64,000 nucleotides of DNA from Paenibacillus sp. FSL W8-0186. Its GTDB lineage: Bacteria; Bacillota; Bacilli; Paenibacillales; Paenibacillaceae. Made by a program: the position numbers and the translations under genes. Each line of letters starts with the position of its first letter. The stretch's first letter is position 1. Below the pieces are notes generated by a model that saw only the letters and a program-made list of their open reading frames with translations, searched no databases and had not been told where the DNA came from. The stretch is taken from the NCBI RefSeq assembly GCF_037969765.1, contig NZ_CP150207.1, forward strand, positions 3,155,001 through 3,219,000, given 5' to 3'. Below, piece by piece: positions 44,568 through 53,902 of this stretch.

Positions 44568-45503
44568 TTATAAAATGAATTGCTCGGACAACTGCTTGGA
44601 CAATTGATGCAGCTGACGGATTTCTAAACGGTTCGTTGCCGTAAAGTCACGGTGGTTCTTCACCCGGCAGTAATAGTTATCGAAGACGCCTTCCAGCATT
44701 AAATAATACTTGGCGTTGACCGGATATAATTGCCTCTCAATTAGAGAGGTCATACTGAGGAGATTCGTGAGCGTCTCCGCCCGCTTTGGCTCATTCTCCC
44801 AATTTTTCAGCAGCCATACGTATAAGTCCGGATGAAAGTTCGCCATCACCCCGCTATACCCCGCGATGCCAAGCCGAAGCGTCTCCAGCAGCGTCGCTGA
44901 ATTCGCGTTATATATTTTCAAAGAGCTGTCCTGTACGGCTTCGAGCTTCTGCCGAATATTGTCCGTATCACAGCTAGTATCTTTCAGAAAGTGGAATCTC
45001 CCCGTGCTTGCGCACCATTGCAGCAGCTCGGGTGAAATAATTCTTTTGTAGGGAAATGGACACTCATAAAAGCTTAGCGGAATATCTTCCGGCAGCCTGC
45101 TGAGCAGCTTCTCCAAGTTGGCCTTCCATACTTCATCCGGCTCATCCTCGTTCGCTAACCGGTTTGTAATCAGCACAAGGGCATCGATCCCGGTTGCAGC
45201 CATGGATGTCAGTTCCTTAACCTGGTCGTCAAAATCTTCGGAAATATGGCCTGAAGCTATCACAGGCACGCGCCCGGCTGCTTTTTCCTTAATAAAAGAG
45301 GCCAGCTTCACTCTCTCTTGCAAACTTAAGTGAAACATTTCACTCGACTGGCAAACTGCAAACAGACCGTCTACACCCTGCCGGATATACCATTCGACCG
45401 CCCGCTCTTGGGCAACGAAGTCGATTTGTCCGTTCTCCTTGAACGGCGTAACCATGGTTGGCCATACACCGTCCGGTATATGTGATTGTAATTGATTCAA
45501 CAT
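44568..45503 (-). CDS. DHDPS/NAL-family lyase with unusual substrate motif
   Basis: A 311-residue class I aldolase of the DapA/NanA superfamily. The Schiff-base Lys is in [10 protein letters not shown] (about 170) and the catalytic Tyr in [11 protein letters not shown] (about 143). The usual GTTGE/GSTGE pyruvate-site loop is replaced by AVCQSSEM (about 48-55), marking a less studied subgroup. It probably cleaves or forms a 2-keto-3-deoxy acid (pyruvate plus an aldehyde). In this operon a sugar-acid or sialic-acid-like substrate is plausible but unproven. GGAGGG precedes ATG 45503. Confidence 0.85.
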   Translation of the reverse strand: MLNQLQSHIPDGVWPTMVTPFKENGQIDFVAQERAVEWYIRQGVDGLFAVCQSSEMFHLSLQERVKLASFIKEKAAGRVPVIASGHISEDFDDQVKELTSMAATGIDALVLITNRLANEDEPDEVWKANLEKLLSRLPEDIPLSFYECPFPYKRIISPELLQWCASTGRFHFLKDTSCDTDNIRQKLEAVQDSSLKIYNANSATLLETLRLGIAGYSGVMANFHPDLYVWLLKNWENEPKRAETLTNLLSMTSLIERQLYPVNAKYYLMLEGVFDNYYCRVKNHRDFTATNRLEIRQLHQLSKQLSEQFIL

Positions 45504-45613
45504 CTATGTCCCTCCACGCATGTAGTCAATAACAACAATTCCTATCCGCTGCACGGCTAAACACCGCTATTTCCCGCTGCGAATTTGCACCGCAGCTTAC
45601 CGCAATAACCGTA

Positions 45614-46633
45614 TTACTTCGCCCTTCTGCTAAACTTTCTAAAGGCAATATTGACTCTGTTCCAGGTGTAAGTCAGGTAGACCTGGTCTCCGTACGCTAG
45701 AACTGCCGGATAGGAAAACTCTCCCTCGCCGTCTTCCAGCACGGCCTCTTGGGTCCAGGTCAGCCCATTATCCGTGGACGCCATCAATACTAGCGGCGTG
45801 CGCGGGCCCCAATTGACGCCGACAGGATTGCAGCAGAGCACCAGGGTTCCATCCTCCATGCGGACAACATCCATCCCGCTGTTATTATTTGGAACGCTCG
45901 TTGGATATGCCGCGCTCCAATGGACGCCGCCATCCTGCGAATCACTGCGGTGAATGAAGCCTTCCGAGCTTCTCATCAGCATATGAACCTGTCCAGGCTG
46001 GGACTCCCATAGCGATGGCTGAATAACCCCCCGGCCGTAAAAAGACTGCTCCGACACCGGAATATCGCTCTTTACCGCTTGAATGTCACTCCGTTGAATA
46101 CCAGCGATGCCGATCTCCTCGCTCCGCTGCCAGGTCAAGCCCTGATCCTGCGAGCGATCGGCGAATGAAGTCCAAATTCCGTCCTCGGCAGAAGCGGGAG
46201 CGATCCAAGTACCGTCCGCGAGAACGATCACCTTATTGCGTACGGGGCCTCTGCCTCCCCGGTCACCAGGAACGAGCTCCCTCGCCGCCGACCAGGATCT
46301 CCCCTCATCCTTGGAAATTTTATAGAGCGTTCGCCATTCCTTAATCCATCGGCCGATTTTATAGAATAGCATCAGCTCGCCGCCCGGAAGATTCATAAGT
46401 ACCGGATTCCAGCAGGGCTCCTCTACTCCCGCCGCTATTTGCAGCGGCTGCGACCAGCTCCCGCCTGTCTTGCGGGAGCACCAGATTGCACTGTCATCCG
46501 CGCCTTCCTTGCTCCCCGCAAACCAGACGGCGAGGATATCGCCGCTAGGCAGCACCGCCAAATGTGAAGCATGACAGCTGGCAAACGGTTTGTCCGTTCC
46601 CATGATCAATTCATTCGTGATCTCATTGAACAT
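45614..46633 (-). CDS. BNR-repeat sialidase-like glycosidase
   Basis: A 339-residue six-bladed-propeller protein (predicted neuraminidase group). Asp-boxes SKDEGRSW, SQDQGLTW, SQDGGVHW and STDNGLTW are spread through the chain. A conserved CHASHLAVLPSGDILAVWFAG start is seen. No signal peptide is present, so it should act in the cytoplasm on an imported oligosaccharide. True sialidase activity is uncertain because the arginine triad cannot be assigned confidently. ATG 46633 is used (AGGAGG 11 nt upstream). Confidence 0.8.
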   Translation of the reverse strand: MFNEITNELIMGTDKPFASCHASHLAVLPSGDILAVWFAGSKEGADDSAIWCSRKTGGSWSQPLQIAAGVEEPCWNPVLMNLPGGELMLFYKIGRWIKEWRTLYKISKDEGRSWSAARELVPGDRGGRGPVRNKVIVLADGTWIAPASAEDGIWTSFADRSQDQGLTWQRSEEIGIAGIQRSDIQAVKSDIPVSEQSFYGRGVIQPSLWESQPGQVHMLMRSSEGFIHRSDSQDGGVHWSAAYPTSVPNNNSGMDVVRMEDGTLVLCCNPVGVNWGPRTPLVLMASTDNGLTWTQEAVLEDGEGEFSYPAVLAYGDQVYLTYTWNRVNIAFRKFSRRAK

Positions 46634-46685
46634 GTCCGTAATTCCCTCCTGAGAAATCAACTTGCCGCATTTGCGGCCTGGTTGA

Positions 46686-47510
46686 TTAGCCTTTGATCCC
46701 GGAATTTGTAATTCCCTCTACGAAATAACGCTGTAAAGACAAGAACACGATAACAGACGGTATGATGGCCATACAGGCCGCGGCAAGCGAAGTGCCATAC
46801 TGGAATTGCGCGGTGGAATTCGCTCCGCCCATAAACTGCGCAATCCCTACCGTCAATGGCTTCAAGGCATTCGCACGAATCGCGATCATCGGCCACAGGA
46901 AGTTGTTCCAGTTCGAGATGAACATCAGAATCGTGACTGTGGACACAGCGGGCTTCGTTAAAGGCAGCATCACCTTCCAGAAGATCCCGAAATCCTTGCA
47001 GCCGTCGATTCTCGCGGCTTCCTCCAGCTCATTAGGGATTCCCTTGAAAAAGCTGGTCAAGATGTATACGCTGATGACGTTCGCGCCAGCAACCAGAATG
47101 AGCGCGGCAAATGTATTCAGCAGCTTCAATTCAGATACGAGCAGGAATAACGGAACGATGTAGGCCTGAATCGGAATGAGCAGCATGGAGACGATGAGCG
47201 TAAAAATCACCTTTTTCCCCTTGAAGTTAAGCCGCCCAAACGCATAAGCTGCAGGCGTAGTTAACGCGAGCACAAACAATGTAGACAATACGGTAATGAT
47301 CAAACTGTTCATCATCCAGCCGGTGTACGGATACTGGGCCAGCACGGATTTATAATTGATGAGCGTGAAATCGGCGATCCATTTCGGCGGATAGTTCATA
47401 ATTTCCGCTTCCGGCTTCAGCGAAGAAACGACTGACCATAGCAAGGGAAACAGGAATATGACACCGATAAACGCCATGACAATGTAGATCAAAGTGTTTT
47501 TTAATTTCAT
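46686..47510 (-). CDS. Carbohydrate ABC permease, MalG type
   Basis: A 274-residue permease with six TM helices and the EAA loop FFKGIPNELEEAARIDGCKDFGIFWKVMLPLTKPA (about 150-185). It is of the CUT1 family, working with the preceding MalF-type subunit and the binding protein. No ATPase is encoded here, so a shared MsmX-like ATPase is expected, as is usual in Firmicutes. Confidence 0.93.
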   Translation of the reverse strand: MKLKNTLIYIVMAFIGVIFLFPLLWSVVSSLKPEAEIMNYPPKWIADFTLINYKSVLAQYPYTGWMMNSLIITVLSTLFVLALTTPAAYAFGRLNFKGKKVIFTLIVSMLLIPIQAYIVPLFLLVSELKLLNTFAALILVAGANVISVYILTSFFKGIPNELEEAARIDGCKDFGIFWKVMLPLTKPAVSTVTILMFISNWNNFLWPMIAIRANALKPLTVGIAQFMGGANSTAQFQYGTSLAAACMAIIPSVIVFLSLQRYFVEGITNSGIKG

Positions 47511-47524
47511 GCCATGAGCCTCCC

Positions 47525-48382
47525 CTAGTCATCCAGCTTCAGCAATCTGGATTGAATTTGCACAAATACGATCAAAATGACCAATGTCGCGATGCCAAGC
47601 ACAGAGCCGTAGCCGAGATTGTAGTTCTGGAATGCGGTTCCGTATAAATATTGCACCAATGTGAGCGTAGCCGTTCCCGGACCGCCGTTCGTCATGACGA
47701 ATATTTGGTCAAATATTTGAATCGTATTCACGAGGGTAAGTGTGATCACCATCGAGGTAATCGGCTTCAGCATCGGCAAGGTAATCCTCATGAATGCCTG
47801 TGCGCCCGTGGCCCCGTCAATTTTGGCCGCCTCGTACAAATCCGCGGAAATATCCTGCAGACCGGCAAGATACAGAATCATGTTGTAGCCGAGGTACGAC
47901 CATACAGTGACAAGGGCAATTGAGAATAACGCCCACTTTTCACTCGTCAGCCATTCAATCGGCCCAAGGCCAACCAGCTTCAGGTAGTAGTTGAGAATCC
48001 CGAAGTTGTTATCGTACAGCCAGTTCCAAATGATACCGACGACGGCCGGGATCAACACGTAGGGAATGATTGAAATCGTTCTTACAGCGTTGCGGAAGCG
48101 CAGCTTCTGGTTCAACAGCACGGCCATTAGGAGGCTGAACACAATCAGCGGCGGCAATGTCAATACGAGAAACAGCAGTGTATTTTTCAGAGAGACCCAA
48201 AATATCGGATCATTGAACAGCTTCTTGAAGTTGGCTAATCCGGCAAACTCGGCGTCGCCGACGATATTCCATTTCATAAAGCCGATGAACAGCCCTGCTA
48301 TACTCGGTCCAAAGCGAAAGACAAGGAATACGAGCAGATAAGGCAGCAAGAACAGCGCTGCGACTTTTCCTTGTGATTTCAT
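47525..48382 (-). CDS. Carbohydrate ABC permease, MalF type
   Basis: A 285-residue CUT1 permease with six TM helices. Family features: AALFLLPYLLVFLVFRFGPSIAGLFIGFMKW, and the EAA loop LQDISADLYEAAKIDGATGAQAFMRITLPMLKP (about 180-210). It is followed 14 bp later by the MalG-type gene. Confidence 0.93.
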   Translation of the reverse strand: MKSQGKVAALFLLPYLLVFLVFRFGPSIAGLFIGFMKWNIVGDAEFAGLANFKKLFNDPIFWVSLKNTLLFLVLTLPPLIVFSLLMAVLLNQKLRFRNAVRTISIIPYVLIPAVVGIIWNWLYDNNFGILNYYLKLVGLGPIEWLTSEKWALFSIALVTVWSYLGYNMILYLAGLQDISADLYEAAKIDGATGAQAFMRITLPMLKPITSMVITLTLVNTIQIFDQIFVMTNGGPGTATLTLVQYLYGTAFQNYNLGYGSVLGIATLVILIVFVQIQSRLLKLDD

Positions 48383-48441
48383 GAAGTCGTCAACCTTTCT
48401 ACCACTATGGTGATATTACTAGTCTTAATAGAGTGGTACAT

Positions 48442-48538
48442 GAAACCGATACGGCAAGGATCCCTGCGTGCGGTGCCTGGCGTCTTACAAAGGTGGTCAA
48501 CCATGCGCAATTTTCCTCTGACCAGCCGTATCGGTTCA
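48442..48538. repeat. Long inverted repeat between binding-protein and permease genes
   Basis: TGAAACCGATACGGC (48442-48455) is complementary to GCCGTATCGGTTCA (48525-48538) with one bulge and a 69-nt loop. Placed in the 197-bp gap after the binding-protein gene, such a structure can protect the upstream message and lower permease expression. No T-run follows on the operon strand, so it is not a clear terminator. Confidence 0.6.
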
Positions 48539-48579
48539 TTTTTGTGTCAATGTCAGTGGCTGCTCGCGAGCAACAGATG

Positions 48580-49908
48580 CTACTCTTGCAGCAGACTGTC
48601 CATATCTTTCTTTAACTGCTTGGCGATATCATGTGGATCCTTGTTGTTCAGAATAGCGTCCTGAGCGGCTGTCAATATCGGGCTCGGAGCCGTACTGGAG
48701 AAGATTTGCGCCGCCTTCGGATGCGATGGAAGCAGGACGCTGCTGTCTAAGCTGTTAATGAACGCTTCCCGGCCTTCCATGCTTTGAGCGGTCTGCATGC
48801 CGACGTTGCTTGATGGAAGCTGCCCGGATTTCGCCCATTCGCCGGAGTTATTGTCCAGCCATTTGACGAATTCGATCGCTGCTTTGGCTTTGTCAGGATC
48901 ATTGTTTTTCTTCAGCGGGAAGGTAAGGATTTCTGCAGCTCCCCAAGCAGCCGGTTTGTCAAACACTTTAGGATAAGGCGCGCTTGCCCACTGGATATTG
49001 GAATCCTCCAGCTTCGGCATTTGCCATGGTCCGTCAACAAACATCGCTACTTTGCCGCCCATGAAATCATCAACCGGTGATTTCTCGCCTTTAGGCACGA
49101 CTTTGTACTTAAATACAAGGTCTTGCAGGAAGGCAATCGCCTTCGCCATCTTGTCTTCATCCAATTCAACCGCTTTCATATCTTCGGTAAACGGATTATG
49201 GTCTTGCTGATTCAATAGAGCATAGATTTGATAGAATACATGGTGGTTCATAGAGAAACCAAGCCCGTATTGCACGATATTGTTCTCGTCGAAGCCTGCT
49301 TCGTCGGCACGCTTGCCTTTGTTGTCGACCGTCAGCTTCTGGGCTGTCGCGATCAGTTCTTCGCCGGTCATTGGAGGCTGCGTTATTCCCGCTTCATTAT
49401 AAAGATCCTTGTTATAGTAAAGTCCGTGCATATGAACGTCTAACGGAACCGCATATTGCTCGCCTTTATAGAATGTTCCGCCCCAGGCAAAGGAAGAATA
49501 ATTTCCCGTCTCCATGCCGACGTCAGTGATCGGCGCGTTGTCCAGGACGCCCATTTCAACGAACTGTCCCAGCTCAAATGGATGCATGACCAATACATCC
49601 GGCGGATTCCCGCCTTTCATTTCCGTCAAAAACTTGGTGAACAGCGGAGTCCATTGCAGGGAAGTAAATTCAACATGAATGCCGCTTTGTTCCTGATTGA
49701 ACTTGTTAACTAGTCCTTCCATCGTGTTGAGGTCAGGTCCTGTCCATCCGCCCCAGAAATCAATATTCACAACCTTGCCGCTGCCACCGTCATTCGCTGG
49801 GGCCGGTGAGTTCGTCGCTTGTGGTTTCGGGTCGGCCGCACAACCTGCCAACGGTAAAGCCAACAACATTACAGTAAGAAAACTTGCAAGCCATCTCTTT
49901 GTTCTCAT
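48580..49908 (-). CDS. Carbohydrate ABC substrate-binding lipoprotein
   Basis: A 442-residue family-1 solute-binding lipoprotein: lipobox LPLAGC (Cys about 23), NIDFWGGWTGPD at the mature N-terminus, VLVMHPFELGQFVEMGVL, and AAWGAAEILTFPLKKNNDPDKAKAAIEFVKWL near the C-terminus. It captures an oligosaccharide for the two permeases downstream. ATG 49908 is preferred (GAGGGGG 6 nt upstream). A cre-like site lies in its promoter region. Confidence 0.92.
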   Translation of the reverse strand: MRTKRWLASFLTVMLLALPLAGCAADPKPQATNSPAPANDGGSGKVVNIDFWGGWTGPDLNTMEGLVNKFNQEQSGIHVEFTSLQWTPLFTKFLTEMKGGNPPDVLVMHPFELGQFVEMGVLDNAPITDVGMETGNYSSFAWGGTFYKGEQYAVPLDVHMHGLYYNKDLYNEAGITQPPMTGEELIATAQKLTVDNKGKRADEAGFDENNIVQYGLGFSMNHHVFYQIYALLNQQDHNPFTEDMKAVELDEDKMAKAIAFLQDLVFKYKVVPKGEKSPVDDFMGGKVAMFVDGPWQMPKLEDSNIQWASAPYPKVFDKPAAWGAAEILTFPLKKNNDPDKAKAAIEFVKWLDNNSGEWAKSGQLPSSNVGMQTAQSMEGREAFINSLDSSVLLPSHPKAAQIFSSTAPSPILTAAQDAILNNKDPHDIAKQLKKDMDSLLQE

Positions 49909-49966
49909 GTACATCCCCCTCTAAGGATTCTCAAGATTAATGAAGATTTGCCTGTCAAACTATAAA

Positions 49967-49980
49967 TGTAAGCGCTTTCT
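49967..49980. promoter_or_regulatory. Catabolite-response (cre) site upstream of the sugar operon
   Basis: TGTAAGCGCTTTCT fits the cre consensus TGWAANCGNTNWCA at 13 of 14 positions. It is 59 bp before the binding-protein start and implies CcpA repression. Confidence 0.75.
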
Positions 49981-50131
49981 TTAATGCGGTTCAGATTTAA
50001 CGCTCACCCCCTTTCAGGTTGTGAATTATAGGGTAATGCCTTATATTTAGCGCTAACCAGGGAGAAGACGATTTGCCGCTCCTCCCGGTTAGACGTATAA
50101 CCAAGCTGATGTACCGCCGGTTCTCACCGGG

Positions 50132-51145
50132 TTACTCTCCGCAGGATTTGCGGGTCACGATATGCGTATCGAACATTTTATGAACCTTCACATTCGTTTT
50201 GTACAGCATCATATCCGTCAGCATTCTCAAGCTCTCTTTCGCCATCTCTTCTACCGGCAAATGAACTGTAGATAATGTAGGTATAGTATAATTGGTTACT
50301 TCGTCGTTATCATGTCCAATGATTTCCATGTCCTCTGGCACTTTGATGTCGATTTCATTCAGCGCCTTGAGTGCGCCTACAGCCATCTGATCGCTAATTG
50401 CAAATACCCCTGTCGGCATGAAGCCGGATTGCTCCTTCATTCTCATCACCGCTTCATACCCGCCCTGCTCCGAGAAATCTTCATACATCAAATGCTCTTC
50501 ATCGATTTCCAATCCTAGCTCGGCCGCCTTATCCAAAAATCCTTCTCTGCGCAGCATGATTGCCTTGGAGGAAACGTCAGGGATAATCAGTCCCACCTTC
50601 TTGTGGTTCCGCTTATACAACCTCTCCGCAACCATCTCGCCGCTTCTGCGGCTATCGACATTAACGGATGAATATTTGCTGGATTCGCGTTGGTGCAGCA
50701 CGATCGGAACGTTCAGATCAGCCTGCTCAAGGAACTCGTCATCCTCCTCCGTGGAGTTCGCAATGATCGCCCCGTTAAACCGGGTTCCTGTTACTAAGCT
50801 TCTCACCTCATTCAACTTGGTGCCAACGTATGGCTGGATCAATAGCTCGTACTCATCCTCCAGCTCGTTAAGGGCGTGCTGAAAGCCTTTCAGGTACCGG
50901 CCGACAAGCGCAGTCCGCGTATCCAGCGTCCAGAACAGGGCGATGATCGGCAGCACCGTTTCCCCTCCGCTCCGCAATCGTCTCGCCGAAATATTCGGCT
51001 GATAGTTAAGCTCTCGGGCAGCTTCTAATATTTTCGCTTGCGTTGCGGCGGATATCCGGTACTTGTCCCCTTTGCCATTCAACACCATGGAGGCCGTGCC
51101 TTGCGATACTTTAGCAAGTTGGGCTATTTCCTTAATGCTTGCCAT
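50132..51145 (-). CDS. LacI-family transcriptional regulator
   Basis: A 337-residue repressor: N-terminal HTH ASIKEIAQLAKVSQGTASMVLNGK, hinge ARRLRSGG, and a periplasmic-binding-protein-like sensor domain with TGVFAISDQMAVGALKALNE. It reads in the same direction as the sugar operon and precedes it, so it likely controls it in response to the imported sugar. GAGGTG lies about 8 nt before ATG 51145. Three tandem 13-bp repeats and a cre site lie in its upstream region. Confidence 0.92.
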   Translation of the reverse strand: MASIKEIAQLAKVSQGTASMVLNGKGDKYRISAATQAKILEAARELNYQPNISARRLRSGGETVLPIIALFWTLDTRTALVGRYLKGFQHALNELEDEYELLIQPYVGTKLNEVRSLVTGTRFNGAIIANSTEEDDEFLEQADLNVPIVLHQRESSKYSSVNVDSRRSGEMVAERLYKRNHKKVGLIIPDVSSKAIMLRREGFLDKAAELGLEIDEEHLMYEDFSEQGGYEAVMRMKEQSGFMPTGVFAISDQMAVGALKALNEIDIKVPEDMEIIGHDNDEVTNYTIPTLSTVHLPVEEMAKESLRMLTDMMLYKTNVKVHKMFDTHIVTRKSCGE

Positions 51146-51255
51146 GCTTATAACACCTCATCATTTTCATCATATTGGCAAAATATCCTAATCCATTGTA
51201 TAGGTTCAAACGAGATTAAATCAATTCATTAAGACACCATTCAGGGTTATGCACT

Positions 51256-51318
51256 GCTAATACGTTTTGCTAAAACGTTTTGCTAATACGTTTTTATTGT
51301 ATTTTAAAAGCGCTTACA
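51256..51318. promoter_or_regulatory. Three tandem 13-bp repeats and cre site upstream of the LacI gene
   Basis: GCTAATACGTTTT, GCTAAAACGTTTT and GCTAATACGTTTT follow one another without gap (51256-51294); the middle one contains the palindrome AAAACGTTTT with a central CG, as LacI-family operators do. TAAAAGCGCTTACA (51305-51318) matches the cre consensus at 13 of 14. No gene was seen between 51146 and 51513. Confidence 0.7.
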
Positions 51319-51513
51319 CGTCAACAGTAATTTTTAAATTTTATTGAAATATTTTTTTGACACAACTTTCAGACGGCTATTTCTTTAATTGGTAGCATGG
51401 AGATGGAATAATGAGGTACAATAACATCCGTAGGTTTACAAGCGTATGCAGCGCCATATGAGACGGCCTGTCCGTTTTCATTTGATAGGATACCTCTAGA
51501 GGATATTGGAAGG

Positions 51514-52389
51514 ATGGATGAACTCATGCATGTAGCAAACAAGTGGGAAGATTACGAGATCATTGACGCCGGAGGCGGAGAGAAGCTGGAACGCTGGGGG
51601 GATATCATTTTACGCCGCCCTGATCCGCAGATCATCTGGCCGATTCATCACGAATCACAACAGTGGAGAAATGTACATGGCCATTACCACCGCAGCTCCT
51701 CGGGCGGCGGGCAATGGGAGATGAAGAAGCAAATCCCGGAGCGGTGGACGATATCGTACGAGCAGCTTAAGTTTTATATTCGGCCTACGAACTTCAAGCA
51801 TACGGGTCTATTCCCAGAGCAGGCGGCAAACTGGAGCTGGATGATGGACAAAATTCAGCGCGCCGGACGGCCAATTCAGGTGCTTAACCTGTTTGCCTAC
51901 ACGGGAGGCGCTACAGTTGCAGCTGCTGCCGCGGGCGCATCCGTTGTGCACGTTGACGCAGCTAAAGGCATGGTGCAGTGGGCTAAAGAGAACGCCGCCC
52001 TATCCGGTCTTAGTGAACGGCCAATCCGTTATATTACGGATGACGTATTCAAATTCGTCCAGCGTGAACAGCGGCGCGGAAATCGCTATGACGCCATCAT
52101 CATGGACCCTCCTTCCTATGGACGGGGGCCTGGCGGCGAGATGTGGAAGCTGGAGACCAGCTTGTATCCGTTCGTGGAGTCGTGTTTGTCCATTCTGTCG
52201 GACAACCCTCTCTTCTTCTTGATCAATTCTTATACGACAGGCATCTCGCCAACCGTGCTTCATAACATTCTGTCGATGACTGTCAAGAAGCGCTACGGGG
52301 GAAGTATTTCCGCCGGCGAGATCGGGCTGCCGATTACGAATTCGGGACTGAACCTTCCTTGCGGGATCCTTGGCCGCTGGGAGGAATAA
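51514..52389 (+). CDS. RlmI/RlmK-like class I SAM-dependent methyltransferase
   Basis: A 291-residue methyltransferase of the COG1092 type. SAM-binding motif I is VLNLFAYTGGATVAAAAAG (about 127-145), motif II VVHVDAAKGMVQWAKEN, and the catalytic motif IIMDPPSYGRG (about 194-204). Related enzymes methylate C5 of cytosine or N2 of guanine in 23S rRNA; the PUA domain of full-length RlmI is absent, so the target is uncertain. Start is ATG 51514 or 51526. It is followed 3 bp later by an RluA-family gene, consistent with RNA modification. Confidence 0.85.
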   Translation: MDELMHVANKWEDYEIIDAGGGEKLERWGDIILRRPDPQIIWPIHHESQQWRNVHGHYHRSSSGGGQWEMKKQIPERWTISYEQLKFYIRPTNFKHTGLFPEQAANWSWMMDKIQRAGRPIQVLNLFAYTGGATVAAAAAGASVVHVDAAKGMVQWAKENAALSGLSERPIRYITDDVFKFVQREQRRGNRYDAIIMDPPSYGRGPGGEMWKLETSLYPFVESCLSILSDNPLFFLINSYTTGISPTVLHNILSMTVKKRYGGSISAGEIGLPITNSGLNLPCGILGRWEE

Positions 52390-52392
52390 CCG

Positions 52393-53145
52393 ATGACTAC
52401 AAATAACAACAACGAGGGCCGGAACATGACGGAGTCGGACTTCGATATTTTATACGAGGATAACCATCTGCTGGGGATCGTCAAACCGGTAAACATCCCG
52501 ACCCAAGGGGATGCCAGCGGCGATCCCGACCTGCTGTCCTTGCTGAAGGAGGATATCAAGGAACGTCATCAGAAGCCGGGCAATGTATATTTAGGGCTCG
52601 TCCATCGCTTGGACCGGCCCGTCGGCGGCGCAATGATCTTTGCGAAGACGTCAAAGGCCGCCTCCCGGTTATCGGAGTCCGTCCGCAGCCGCAGCTTCGA
52701 TAAGACGTACCTTGCCATCGTGCACGGTACGCCTCTGAAGCAGCAAGGACGTCTAACGAATACACTGCTGAAAAATGAGCGTACGAATACCGTGTCGGTC
52801 GTTACGAAGGGAACGCCTGGCGGCAAAGAGGCCATTCTTGATTATGAGGTCATTGGAACAGCTGCAGGCGACAATCTGACGCTGATTAGGGTTACCCTGC
52901 TCACCGGGCGCCCCCATCAGATCCGGGTACAGCTCAGCCATATCGGCTGCCCGCTGTACGGCGACCAGAAGTATGGCCAGGCCTTGAACAAGCCGGGCCA
53001 GCAAATCGCTCTGTGGTCACTATATGTCGGCTTCCCGCATCCGGTATCGAAGGAACAGATTCATATTACCTCCCTGCCGCCGGATGAAGCTCCTTGGAGC
53101 CTGTGGAGCAGGCAAACCTACAAGGAGCTGGCTCGGCAGCTCTGA
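52393..53145 (+). CDS. RluA-family pseudouridine synthase
   Basis: A 250-residue enzyme converting specific uridines of rRNA or tRNA to pseudouridine. The catalytic Asp is in GLVHRLDRPVGGAMIFAKT (about residue 75). Also seen are DILYEDNHLLGIVKPVNIP at the N-terminus and GRPHQIRVQLSHIGCPLYGDQKYG. It has no S4 domain. GGAGG precedes ATG 52393 and overlaps the end of the methyltransferase gene. Confidence 0.92.
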   Translation: MTTNNNNEGRNMTESDFDILYEDNHLLGIVKPVNIPTQGDASGDPDLLSLLKEDIKERHQKPGNVYLGLVHRLDRPVGGAMIFAKTSKAASRLSESVRSRSFDKTYLAIVHGTPLKQQGRLTNTLLKNERTNTVSVVTKGTPGGKEAILDYEVIGTAAGDNLTLIRVTLLTGRPHQIRVQLSHIGCPLYGDQKYGQALNKPGQQIALWSLYVGFPHPVSKEQIHITSLPPDEAPWSLWSRQTYKELARQL

Positions 53146-53170
53146 ACGCCGGTGCGACAGCTTACTATGA

Positions 53171-53210
53171 AGCCAAAGAACCTGAGAGCATGCTCTCAGG
53201 TTCTTTGGCT
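53171..53210. terminator. Bidirectional terminator, perfect 40-bp palindrome
   Basis: The arms AGCCAAAGAACCTGAGAGCA / TGCTCTCAGGTTCTTTGGCT are perfectly complementary (20 bp). It lies between the RluA-family gene and the convergent marR gene. Confidence 0.85.
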
Positions 53211-53228
53211 TATATATATCCATGCTTA

Positions 53229-53642
53229 TTACTTTATCCCTGAAATTTTGCCCATTAAATAAACAAGCAGCTGCTGATTATGCGTAGAAATGCGGCTGAG
53301 CACACCGTCCAAATAGGCGTGACGGATCGAAATTCCCCGGTCGGCCTCCGCCTTGCCTTTTTCCGTAATCGATATCCAGACGATCCGCCGGTCTTCCTCG
53401 TCCCGGTCGCGGCGAATCAGCTCCGCCTTCTCCATCCGGTCCAGAAGCATCGTTACCGCCGCCGGGGTCGTTGCTAGAAACGGAATCAGATCCGACGGCT
53501 TCAACTGGCCATTCTGCTCTAATACTTCAAGCACCGACAATTGGGATGTGGTTAAGGTTGGCGCAAGCTCCTCTTCCAAATGATTCTGATAGTCTTTTAC
53601 GATTTTGCCAAGTAATTTTCCGAATTCTTCCGTATGCATCAT
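53229..53642 (-). CDS. MarR-family transcriptional regulator
   Basis: A 137-residue winged-helix repressor: LTTSQLSVLEVLEQNGQLKPSDLIPFLATTPAAVTMLLDRMEKAELIRR with the wing DRDEEDRRIVWISITEKG. Such proteins bind phenolic or oxidant signals and control neighbouring efflux or stress genes; the target is not evident here. GGGGGG precedes ATG 53642. Confidence 0.92.
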   Translation of the reverse strand: MMHTEEFGKLLGKIVKDYQNHLEEELAPTLTTSQLSVLEVLEQNGQLKPSDLIPFLATTPAAVTMLLDRMEKAELIRRDRDEEDRRIVWISITEKGKAEADRGISIRHAYLDGVLSRISTHNQQLLVYLMGKISGIK

Positions 53643-53842
53643 ATCCCCCCTATCTCTGCCTGACTCAATAATTTATGAATAATGATTCGTTGGTTTTGTC
53701 CTATGTAAAGATGATGAGTACGACGATAGAAGCCATGATATACATTACAATACACGTTTTTCTTAACGCCTTTAATTAAATTCGCCGTCCTTCGCTCAAA
53801 ATCCTCCTTATTCCAAAAAAATCCATCCGTTTGAGTTGTTGC

Positions 53843-53870
53843 AAAAAAAACCAGCCGACTGCTCGGCTGG
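53843..53870 (-). terminator. Terminator of ilvE
   Basis: CCAGCCGA-gcag-TCGGCTGG hairpin followed by eight T on the minus strand, about 33 bp beyond the ilvE stop. Confidence 0.88.
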
Positions 53871-53902
53871 CTCAAAATTTCTAACGGAATTACAGCTATG
53901 GA

